Shown here piece after piece: positions 9,735 to 16,953 of a DNA stretch of 37,945 nt. The notes beneath the pieces are model-generated. The model was given only the letters and a program-made list of their open reading frames with translations. It searched no databases and was not told the origin of the DNA. The stretch's first letter is position 1; the number at the start of each line of letters is the position of its first letter. The stretch is from Cellvibrio mixtus subsp. mixtus J3-8 (GTDB lineage: Bacteria > Pseudomonadota > Gammaproteobacteria > Pseudomonadales > Cellvibrionaceae), in assembly GCF_000766945.1 (NCBI RefSeq), contig NZ_KN266207.1:77951-115895 (forward strand). Reading direction: 5' to 3'. The position numbers and the translations under genes are program-made.

Positions 9735-9783
9735 TGCTTGTGCCTTTTACTCAAATGCATGAAAGAGGTTATGGAAAACATGG

Positions 9784-10488
9784 TTAAAAACCTTCCTCCT
9801 GAACGCGCGCCAACAGATCGCGCCAACGTGATAATCGCGCGGTAGGATCTGCGGCGGTTTGTTGGTTGCCTACCCATAGTCCTTCGCTGTTAAAGCTGAA
9901 TACCGGGTGTAAATCCGGGCGTTCGGTGGCAGGCTCGATGGAGCTTACCAAACTGTCCATAATTAATGGCACGGCATTGGGCTGCGGGTAATATCCCAAT
10001 ACCATATGTGCCTGAAAAATTTTGCTTTGAGCTCCGCCTACCTGGGCACGGACATAAATCAACCGCAAATTTTCGGTGGGCATTCCCATTCGCAACAGGG
10101 TAAGGTATTTGGCGATGGCATAATCATCACAGTCACCGGCGCGTACGCCTAATGTTTCCAGTGGTGTTGCCCAATAATCACTTTTCTTCCACAGCACCAG
10201 GTCTTCTGTGTAGCGAAGATTCTTGTTAAAGAATTGGTTGACCAGTTTAATTTGTTCGGTAGGTGGGCGCTGGTTTTCTGTGGCGACCAACTGATCCCAA
10301 CGCTCCAGCAGGGCGACGCCATCCCCACCGTAACGCTCTTCCATCAAGCGTTTCATTTTTTGGGTATTGGCGCAGGCAACGAGGGTACTAAGCAATAACA
10401 CCATAATCGCCGCGCATATCCAACAATGCCTGGCAGTAGGACGGGCAAACGAAAAAAATCCGGAGCGTTTAGAGTGTGACAACGACAT
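9784..10488 (-). CDS. lapG: LapG-type periplasmic cysteine protease, possibly a lipoprotein
   Basis: This 234-residue protein belongs to the bacterial transglutaminase-like cysteine protease family. The catalytic triad is visible: C120 in RAGDCDDYAIAKY, H161 in FQAHMVLGYY and D178 in LIMDSL. In the established system it cuts the adhesin after its retention module when c-di-GMP is low. The N-terminus has a long basic stretch, then a hydrophobic segment (about 25-38) ending STLVAC. This fits a lipobox with lipidation at C39, whereas well-studied LapG proteins are soluble. Ala at +2 after the cysteine would favour the outer membrane. It is the first gene of a probable lapG-lapD operon and faces away from the amylase gene, sharing the 10489-10759 intergenic region. 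Confidence 0.93.
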   Translation of the reverse strand: MSLSHSKRSGFFSFARPTARHCWICAAIMVLLLSTLVACANTQKMKRLMEERYGGDGVALLERWDQLVATENQRPPTEQIKLVNQFFNKNLRYTEDLVLWKKSDYWATPLETLGVRAGDCDDYAIAKYLTLLRMGMPTENLRLIYVRAQVGGAQSKIFQAHMVLGYYPQPNAVPLIMDSLVSSIEPATERPDLHPVFSFNSEGLWVGNQQTAADPTARLSRWRDLLARVQEEGF

Positions 10489-10643
10489 AGTGTTGCACTC
10501 GCAGCAAAGTGTTATAAATCAAACAGCTCATTGCGTTATATGCTTAGCAGTTAATGTTATAGCAGTATAGCTGCTGTTTATTGGTGCGCGATTGAATCTT
10601 GATTGGCGTATGAAATTTTATTCATGTTTGAATGGGCATGGGT

Positions 10644-10686
10644 TGCATACGTATTCACCAATAAATGAAATTTGAATACGTATGCA
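10644..10686 (+). promoter_or_regulatory. Double LacI-type operator candidate upstream of the amylase
   Basis: TGCATACGTATTCA (10644-10657) and its exact reverse complement TGAATACGTATGCA (10673-10686) form a perfect 14-bp inverted repeat with a 15-base spacer. Each half is itself nearly symmetrical around a central CG, with ATACGTAT at its core, the usual form of a LacI-family operator. Centres are 29 bp apart. The pair lies about 75-115 bases before the amylase ATG, as expected for maltose/starch-responsive control. The regulator is not in the window. Confidence 0.65.
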
Positions 10687-10759
10687 GCACTTTGCGAGTT
10701 TGGAGTTTATTTCATCAAATAGTCCTTCCAATAACATAAGCATAAAAGGAAAGACCATT

Positions 10760-13324
10760 ATGAAACACAAACACATCCTCCTCCCATTCTTGCTAATGGC
10801 CTCAGCGGGAGCACAAGCTGATTGGTATTTGCGCGGCACACATAATAGTTGGGGAGCGACCCCCATGAATGCGGCAGGCACGAATACGGTTGAATTAACC
10901 AATGTAGTGTTTGCTGCGGCGGGCAGTATTAAATTTGATCGCTATGGCAATTGGACCGAAAGTTACGGTGTTGGCGGTCTCAATGGTTCTAATATTTCAG
11001 TAGGTCAGGGCACCTGGAATATTAAGTTTTTCACGGACACCAACCACTGGAGTATCACTTCCGTTGCGAGTGTTAATTACCATCTTCGCGGTACTTTTAA
11101 TTCCTGGGCCGAAGGCACGTTACTGACTCGCGTTGGCACCAGTGATGTTTATGAAAGTTGCCAGAATTTTGTGGGCGGTGATGCTACCGGTGGCCCACGT
11201 TTTAAAATAGATCCTAACGGCGGTTGGGGCGGCGATGCAGTTCCTGCTGCGGATTATACGGTTGCTACAGGTTGGGTAAAAATCAGTTTTAATTCATCGA
11301 CCAAAGCTATTACGACCCAACAAAACCTTGCTGCAAATTGTGGTGCAGCAATATCAAGCTCCGCATCCTCCACCAGCTCTGTGGCTAACACATCTACATC
11401 ATCAGCTACTTCATCAACAACAAATTCTTCCAGCGTTGCATCAACACAATTCCATTTGCGCGGTACGCACAACGGTTGGGCTGAGGGTGATTTGTTTGCG
11501 ACTCCCAGTGGTACCAACCAGTTGGAAATTTGTCGCAATTTTTCTGCAGGTGATGCTAATGGCGGCCCGCGTTTCAAAGTTGACCCGAATGGCGGTTGGG
11601 GAGATGCATTCCCGGCTGCCGACCAGGCAGCCAATGGATGGACTAAAATTATTATCAATACCAGCTCGCGCACTTTAGTAAGTATCACTGCTAATTTGGC
11701 CGCAAATTGTGGTGCAATTACATCAAGTTCAACTTCTTCGGCTTCAACATCTACCAGCAGTGTGAGCAGCAGCATTGCAACAGCAGACGATTTCCGTGCA
11801 CGCACCATGTATTTTGTATTTGTGGATCGTTTCGCCAATGGCAATACCGCTAACGATAACGGCAGTAATTCCGCTGCAACCTCTACTGTAAAATCTGCCG
11901 GTGCGCAAAGTGAGTGGAAAAAGTATTGGGGTGGTGACATCGCCGGGTTAATTTCCAAACTCGATTATTTGCAATCATTAGGTGTGTCGGCAATTTGGGT
12001 AACGCCACTGGTCGATAATATTAATGTGGGTAATGAGGGGGGCTATCACGGTTATTGGGCACGCGATTTTTATGCGGTTGATGAGCATCTCGGTGATTGG
12101 GCATTAGTTGATGAGCTCGATGCACAAATGGAAGCGCGCGGTATGAAACTGGTATTGGATATCGCACTTAATCATTCCAACCAGGATGACCAATACGAAT
12201 TCGGTGCTTTGTACAAAGATGGTGCTTTCCTGACGGATTTTGCGAGTGGTAAAGGTACCTGGTACCACGCGAATGGTGCTATTTCCGATTGTGGAGATAC
12301 AAATCCGGCAACCACCTGTAACACTGAATGGGATGATCCCTGGTCGTTCCGTAATAAAAGTTTATTCAATCTCACTGATTTCAATCACGGTACAAGTAGT
12401 AACTCAATTGCCGATCAATATTTAATTGATGCCGCATTAAAGTGGATGGATCACGGTGTTGATGCTTTCCGTATTGATGCAATTAAACATATAGAGCCTT
12501 CATTTATTAATCGTTTCAGCGCTGCTGTGCGTGCAAAAAAAGCTGACACGTATATTTTTGGTGAGTGGTATAACGCGGGTGCTGGCGATTCATTATCAAT
12601 GAGTTTCCTGAATGAGCGTCGCGGTTCTGAATTGCTGGACTTCAAATTGCGCGATGCAATTGAAAATGCAATTGCAGGAAATACCACTATGGTAAATTTA
12701 AGTAGCCATATTCTTTCACGTCCCGGGGCGATGAATAATTTCGAAGACCAGCAAGCTATTTTCCTCGATAACCACGATGCAACCCGCACCAGTGTTTATT
12801 TACAAACTACAGGTACTACCAATCGTGGAAATGGGAAAGGAATGACAAAAAGTTTTGCCGATGCGCGCCAGAATTTAGGTATGGCATTGGTGATGACATT
12901 GCCCGGCGTCCCAACGATTTATTACGGCACCGAACAAAACTCTACCTGGTTTACAGCGAATGGCGATGGACAGATTGGCCACGATCCTTACAATCGCGAA
13001 CCGCAACCTTCTTTCAATCAATCTACCCCGGCGTATACTTTGATCAGTGCTCTGGCTAATTTGCGCAAAAACAGTGTTGCTATCCAGCGCGGAACCTATG
13101 CTGAGCGGTGGTCCACTGCAGATATTCTGGTATTCCAGCGTCAAGAGGGAAGTGATTGTGCAGTCGTGGCGGTAAATCGCGGTGCAGCAGCCACTATTAC
13201 TGTACCGAATTTATGTTTGGCGAATTCTGCTTACACAAGTGTGGTGGGAACTGATGTTGTGAATGTGACTAGCGGAAGCGGCACTTTTAACTTATCGCAG
13301 AATGAAGTTGTGGTTTTGCATTAA
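10760..13324 (+). CDS. Secreted modular alpha-amylase, GH13, with three N-terminal carbohydrate-binding-like modules
   Basis: This 854-residue enzyme should hydrolyse alpha-1,4-glucans outside the cell. ATG 10760 follows AAAAGGAAAGACC and opens a clear signal peptide cut near residue 20 (SAGAQA / DWYLRG); the in-frame ATG at 10682 would lie inside the operator and is rejected. Three related modules beginning WYLRGTHNSW, YHLRGTFNSW and FHLRGTHNGW sit at about residues 21-103, 106-195 and 230-317. The second and third have paired cysteines and are separated from what follows by Ser/Thr-rich linkers (about 197-228 and 321-340). The GH13 barrel begins near 348 (MYFVFVDRFANG). Region I is DIALNH (467-472), the nucleophile D573 is in FRIDAIKH, the acid E602 in FGEWYN and the third acid D673 in FLDNHD. 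All catalytic residues are present. The family of the N-terminal modules and the GH13 subfamily were not assigned. Confidence 0.94.
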   Translation: MKHKHILLPFLLMASAGAQADWYLRGTHNSWGATPMNAAGTNTVELTNVVFAAAGSIKFDRYGNWTESYGVGGLNGSNISVGQGTWNIKFFTDTNHWSITSVASVNYHLRGTFNSWAEGTLLTRVGTSDVYESCQNFVGGDATGGPRFKIDPNGGWGGDAVPAADYTVATGWVKISFNSSTKAITTQQNLAANCGAAISSSASSTSSVANTSTSSATSSTTNSSSVASTQFHLRGTHNGWAEGDLFATPSGTNQLEICRNFSAGDANGGPRFKVDPNGGWGDAFPAADQAANGWTKIIINTSSRTLVSITANLAANCGAITSSSTSSASTSTSSVSSSIATADDFRARTMYFVFVDRFANGNTANDNGSNSAATSTVKSAGAQSEWKKYWGGDIAGLISKLDYLQSLGVSAIWVTPLVDNINVGNEGGYHGYWARDFYAVDEHLGDWALVDELDAQMEARGMKLVLDIALNHSNQDDQYEFGALYKDGAFLTDFASGKGTWYHANGAISDCGDTNPATTCNTEWDDPWSFRNKSLFNLTDFNHGTSSNSIADQYLIDAALKWMDHGVDAFRIDAIKHIEPSFINRFSAAVRAKKADTYIFGEWYNAGAGDSLSMSFLNERRGSELLDFKLRDAIENAIAGNTTMVNLSSHILSRPGAMNNFEDQQAIFLDNHDATRTSVYLQTTGTTNRGNGKGMTKSFADARQNLGMALVMTLPGVPTIYYGTEQNSTWFTANGDGQIGHDPYNREPQPSFNQSTPAYTLISALANLRKNSVAIQRGTYAERWSTADILVFQRQEGSDCAVVAVNRGAAATITVPNLCLANSAYTSVVGTDVVNVTSGSGTFNLSQNEVVVLH

Positions 13325-13430
13325 TTGTTTACTTTGGCGAACTCATGGCTGGCAAAATTAATTAGCTCGTCATGCTGGTAATTTCATCGTATTAATTGCG
13401 CTGCTAATTATTAGCGTATGAAAAAATAAA

Positions 13431-13460
13431 AAGGGGCGCTCAAATGAGCGCCCCTTTTTT
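13431..13460. terminator. Terminator after the amylase
   Basis: An 11-base stem (AAGGGGCGCTC pairing with GAGCGCCCCTT) with loop AAAT is followed by T's. A's before it may let it work in both directions, for the amylase and for mltF, which ends at 13519. Confidence 0.9.
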
Positions 13461-13518
13461 GTCGATATTTTCTTTTGCCAATATTTCTTAAATGTTGTTT
13501 CGAATGTAAAAAACAGAT

Positions 13519-15030
13519 TTACAACATCGATGGCATTGCTTGTAAGTTTAAATCGTCACTCGCGGTTTCTTTTTCTGCTGTGCGTGTATTTGCGGAAAGC
13601 CGATTAATATTGCTTGCTGTGGCTAAACGAAATTCTTCTTGCTGTTGGTGCCACGCAATAATCTTGTAGTAGTTGCGCACGTTATCAACAAATTTCACCG
13701 GCTCCCAACCGCGCATATAACCGTGTTTGGCTGTGCTGTAATACTGGTATTTCGAAAGCAGCGGCATATATTTGCGCACATCGTCCCATTTGCTGGGATT
13801 GCCGCCCATACGTTGGGTCAGCACGCGAGCATCTTCAACATGTCCAAGCCCCTGGTTATACGCGGCGAGCGCCATGTTCAGGCGATCTTCACCCTGGATG
13901 CGCTTGGGTAACTTTTCAAACAAGATACTCAGGTATTTTGCGCCGCCGCGAATGCTTTGTTGGGGATCTTTACGATCACTGATGCCCATTGCTCGCGCCG
14001 TGTTTTTGGTCAGCATCATCAAACCGGCAACACCGGTATGGGAAACCGCATCGGGCAGCCAATTGGATTCCTGGTAACTAATAGCCGCTAGCAATTGCCA
14101 ATCCACATTAAATTCAGCCGCAGCGTTTTTCATCCCATCTATCCATTGTGGCAGGCGTTGCTCCAGCTGATAGGTGAAGGACATGGCTTCACCAGTTGTT
14201 ACTTCTTCTATATGGCGCTCAAAAAACTCTTCGGTGAAACGGGCAAGGGTACCGTCGGCTTTGATATTGGTCAGGTATTTCTGGGCTGCATCAAATAAAG
14301 TGGTATCTGATCCTTGCGGGAACGCCCAGGCAACAGGTTGCGGATCACTTACATCAAATGCCAACTCGGCTTTGGGATAGGAGTAGCGGTTGAGTGAATA
14401 GACGGTTGAATCCACTACAGCGTAATCAGCTTCACCTCTGTTCACCATTTCCAGCAAATCAATCTGTTCGGCATTGATCACATTGCGCCACTGTAAATCG
14501 GGAAAAGCCGCCTGCAAGGCTTTTACGCGGGCACTATGAGATTCGCTAGCAAGAACCAGGACTTCTTTGTCCTTGATATCGCTAATGCTGGTCGGTTGCG
14601 GTAAACGTTTGTTATAAACGAGTTGCTGGGTTACTTGCATAAAAGGCGCTGCAAAACTGATCGTTTTGCCACGGCTTTCCTGTGCGGTTAAACCGGCAGC
14701 AGCAAAATGGAATTGCTGGTTAACCACGCCGTTCAGCATGGCATCCGGATCGGAACTGTTCTCCAGCACCAATTTCAGGCCGAGCGAATCCGCAAAGCCT
14801 TTGACGAGGCTATATTCGAACCCTGTGAGGCCAGTAGGGCCTTCATAATAAGTAGTAGGACCATTGCTTGAAACTACATGCAACTCGCCTGACTCAAGCA
14901 CTTGCTCCAATAAGGTAGGAGGAGTGCTACGCACCAGCAAAGCGCTGCTGGCGGTGAGTAACAAGCCAGCAAACAGGCTTGTTGTTATGGACTTTAAAAT
15001 CACTAACGCTGATGGTTTGCGAATTTCCAT
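13519..15030 (-). CDS. mltF: Membrane-bound lytic murein transglycosylase F
   Basis: This protein of about 503 residues cleaves peptidoglycan glycan strands to give 1,6-anhydro ends. The start at 15030 (MEIRKPSALV) is preferred over 15096 because CCGGAG lies 9-13 bases before it and it places the membrane anchor (about 10-33) at the N-terminus as usual. Residues about 40-275 form a solute-binding-protein-like domain (LESGELHVVSSNGP; GLTAQESRGKTISFAAPF). Residues about 290-460 form the SLT catalytic domain, with catalytic Glu E321 in ISYQESNW, then GVAGLMMLT and ALAAYNQGLGHVEDAR. The length matches the family. In Pseudomonas mltF lies beside purL; here an SDR/Crp pair separates them. Confidence 0.95.
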   Translation of the reverse strand: MEIRKPSALVILKSITTSLFAGLLLTASSALLVRSTPPTLLEQVLESGELHVVSSNGPTTYYEGPTGLTGFEYSLVKGFADSLGLKLVLENSSDPDAMLNGVVNQQFHFAAAGLTAQESRGKTISFAAPFMQVTQQLVYNKRLPQPTSISDIKDKEVLVLASESHSARVKALQAAFPDLQWRNVINAEQIDLLEMVNRGEADYAVVDSTVYSLNRYSYPKAELAFDVSDPQPVAWAFPQGSDTTLFDAAQKYLTNIKADGTLARFTEEFFERHIEEVTTGEAMSFTYQLEQRLPQWIDGMKNAAAEFNVDWQLLAAISYQESNWLPDAVSHTGVAGLMMLTKNTARAMGISDRKDPQQSIRGGAKYLSILFEKLPKRIQGEDRLNMALAAYNQGLGHVEDARVLTQRMGGNPSKWDDVRKYMPLLSKYQYYSTAKHGYMRGWEPVKFVDNVRNYYKIIAWHQQQEEFRLATASNINRLSANTRTAEKETASDDLNLQAMPSML

Positions 15031-15498
15031 AAGGGGTTTCTCCGGTGGTCTGAACTGCATCGCCCGAAAGGGTATTCTCTGTTCGTGTGTGCGCATTCAT
15101 GCCGAATCCAATCCATTAATGACCCGTGCAAATACGCTGCCATGGTATAACCACTTTTTTTTTGTGCCTAGCTTGTTTTCTGAGCAGGATTAGGCTAGCG
15201 CCGAGGTGAAATTTTGACCTTTTTTCCGATCAAGCTAGTAATGACGCGGGATTCGGCGGATTTCAGACGGTATGAAAAGGCCGACGAACGGTCGAAAAAA
15301 TGTTAAAAAATGTGACATTGGCCGCCATTTTTGGCCCAAAAAAGGGCCTTTAAACGGTGGAAATCGTAAGTTTTTGTTAAAAAGCTGCGCAAAAATGCGT
15401 AAAAATTTCAGATTATTTTGTTATAAGGCCAATTTTGTGCATTTTAATTTTGTTATTTTTCATAAATAAAATTTTTCGTCGTGCTTCGTCGTTTCTAT
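15031..15498. other. Non-coding AT-rich stretch between mltF and the SDR gene
   Basis: The first ~100 bases should hold the mltF promoter. The rest is strongly AT-rich with A and T runs and no credible gene. Visible structure is limited to a hairpin, GGCCC (15333-15337) with GGGCC (15344-15348) around AAAAAA and followed by TTTAAA, and a short direct repeat of CTTCGTCGT near 15475-15495. The hairpin could be a weak terminator for leftward transcription from the SDR gene. The composition differs from the flanking housekeeping genes and may mark the edge of an inserted segment. Confidence 0.5.
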
Positions 15499-16233
15499 TC
15501 AATATTTTTTTAAAATTTTTGCAATTAATGCAGGGCTTACCCGCGCTAGTAAAGGAATCCATTTTGTTTTCCCCCCATAAATTCTCTTTTTTTGTTTACC
15601 AATACCCAAAATAATTTCTTTCGCCGCAAAATCAGCCGATATTTTTTTGCCTGGTCGTCCTGCGGTCATGGGTGTATCAACTAATGGTAAAATTACTTCG
15701 CACACACGCATGTTGGTTGATTCGAGTTGATAGCTGAGGGAACTGGAAAAACTATGAAGTGCCGCTTTAGTTGCACAATAAACAGCAGCAGTTGTTTTTG
15801 GAAAAATTGCCAGTGCAGAAGAAATATTTACAATCGTTGCGTTATTATTTTTTTGTTGCCAATGATTTATTAACATTGCACCCAGTATCAGCGGAGCATA
15901 TAAGTTGACTTGAATTTCTTCCTCGATAGAGTTGATCGTAAAGTCTGCATCTATAAAACAGGGTGTATATTGAATCCCTGCGTTGTTAATAAGAATAGAG
16001 ATATCCGGGTGGTCCAAGACAATCTGTTTGACACACTCTGCGATATTAGCGTTAGAAAGCAAGTCGCAGTTATAACAGTGGATATTTGTATGGCTCCGGA
16101 ACAGGGTTGTTGTTTTTTCTAAAGACCGGGCTATTACCAATACAACATTATGGGCGCTTAGCTGTTTAACCATTGCAAGCCCGATACCTGATGTTCCACC
16201 GGTAATCAAAATAGTTTTGTTGGCGATTTCCAT
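15499..16233 (-). CDS. Short-chain dehydrogenase/reductase (DltE-like)
   Basis: This 244-residue classical SDR has the nucleotide-binding motif TGGTSGIG (11-18), NNAG (83-86), N110 and the catalytic S/Y/K set (SS at 138-139, Y152, K156 in YCATK). The closest recognisable type is the DltE-like group of SDRs, whose substrates are mostly unknown; no substrate is proposed. The start is supported by AAGGAG 7 bases upstream. The gene is visibly more AT-rich than mltF or purL. It is divergent from a Crp-family regulator 72 bases away, which is its likely controller. Confidence 0.88.
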   Translation of the reverse strand: MEIANKTILITGGTSGIGLAMVKQLSAHNVVLVIARSLEKTTTLFRSHTNIHCYNCDLLSNANIAECVKQIVLDHPDISILINNAGIQYTPCFIDADFTINSIEEEIQVNLYAPLILGAMLINHWQQKNNNATIVNISSALAIFPKTTAAVYCATKAALHSFSSSLSYQLESTNMRVCEVILPLVDTPMTAGRPGKKISADFAAKEIILGIGKQKKRIYGGKTKWIPLLARVSPALIAKILKKY

Positions 16234-16305
16234 GATTGCTCCTTAATTAAATTCCTTATTGCACAGCAATAATGTTTTGGCAGCATTAACCCGGGTTAAT
16301 AAATT
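16234..16305. promoter_or_regulatory. Divergent SDR/Crp promoter region with two perfect dyads
   Basis: Two inverted repeats occupy this 72-base gap. TTATTGCACAGCAATAA (16256-16272) is a 7-base dyad with a 3-base centre. ATTAACCCGGGTTAAT (16285-16300) is a perfect 16-base palindrome ending 5 bases before the regulator ATG, where a ribosome binding site would normally be. A dimeric regulator bound there would block initiation, so autoregulation is likely. No Shine-Dalgarno sequence is evident for the rightward gene. Confidence 0.6.
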
Positions 16306-16833
16306 ATGTCATTTTCGGATTATTTTTCTGGCCTGGGTTCGTCTGTAGAAATCCCCAAAGGAGCATATCTCTTTCGCCAGCATCAAGAACCTGCCAGTTT
16401 GTTTTTTATCGAGCAGGGATTGGTGAAGGCGTTTTACGAAACATTTGATGGAAAGGAATTTATTAAATCCTTCATAAAAGAAGGGCAGGTTATTGGAAGT
16501 TTGCAAGCGCTTGTAGCAGATCAATCGAATAGTTTTTCTGTTATTGCTTTGGAAAATTGTATTGTTAAGAAAATCTCCAGGTCACAATTGATGCAATGTG
16601 TTGATTCGACAGCGCATACCCGGGGGTGGTTGAATGAATTTTTATTAGCGTTGGCAATGAAGAAAGAGCAGCGGGAATATGAATTCTTGTGTTTATCTGC
16701 AGCGGAGCGTTACTTGCTGTTTTGCCAGCGTGAAGCTGAGCTCGTGCCCAGGCTGTCACAGCTGGACATCGCGCGTTATTTGGGAATTACGCCGGTAGCA
16801 TTGAGCCGTATCCGTCGAAGGCTCAATTTTTAA
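16306..16833 (+). CDS. Crp/Fnr-family transcriptional regulator
   Basis: This 175-residue protein has a cyclic-nucleotide-binding-type beta barrel at about 10-125 (KGAYLFRQHQEPASLFFIEQ, then GQVIGSLQAL) and a short C-terminal helix-turn-helix (LDIARYLGITPVALSRIRRR). The C-terminal part is shorter than in Crp itself and resembles the compact group with a minimal HTH. No cysteine cluster typical of Fnr is seen, and the ligand cannot be told from sequence. It is probably a regulator of the divergent SDR gene and of itself. Composition is AT-rich at the start, like the SDR. Confidence 0.87.
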   Translation: MSFSDYFSGLGSSVEIPKGAYLFRQHQEPASLFFIEQGLVKAFYETFDGKEFIKSFIKEGQVIGSLQALVADQSNSFSVIALENCIVKKISRSQLMQCVDSTAHTRGWLNEFLLALAMKKEQREYEFLCLSAAERYLLFCQREAELVPRLSQLDIARYLGITPVALSRIRRRLNF

Positions 16834-16890
16834 GCCCCCGGAAGATGGGTTAACGGGGAAAAAAGTCTCTCGGGCAGGGTATAAATCCAG

Positions 16891-16896
16891 TACAAT
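16891..16896 (+). promoter_or_regulatory. Possible -10 element of purL
   Basis: TACAAT lies 57 bases before the purL ATG, with an alternative TATAAA a few bases upstream. No good -35 box is found at the proper spacing, so this is tentative. Confidence 0.3.
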
Positions 16897-16953
16897 GCGC
16901 GCCTCTCTTTTATCATTATTTCTGTCATTACCCATGCCGAGGCTCTTCCCACT

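Noticed and set aside
15272-15469. 65-codon rightward open frame in the AT-rich gap
   Set aside because: Lys/Phe-rich product from A/T runs, no recognisable motif and no good ribosome binding site.
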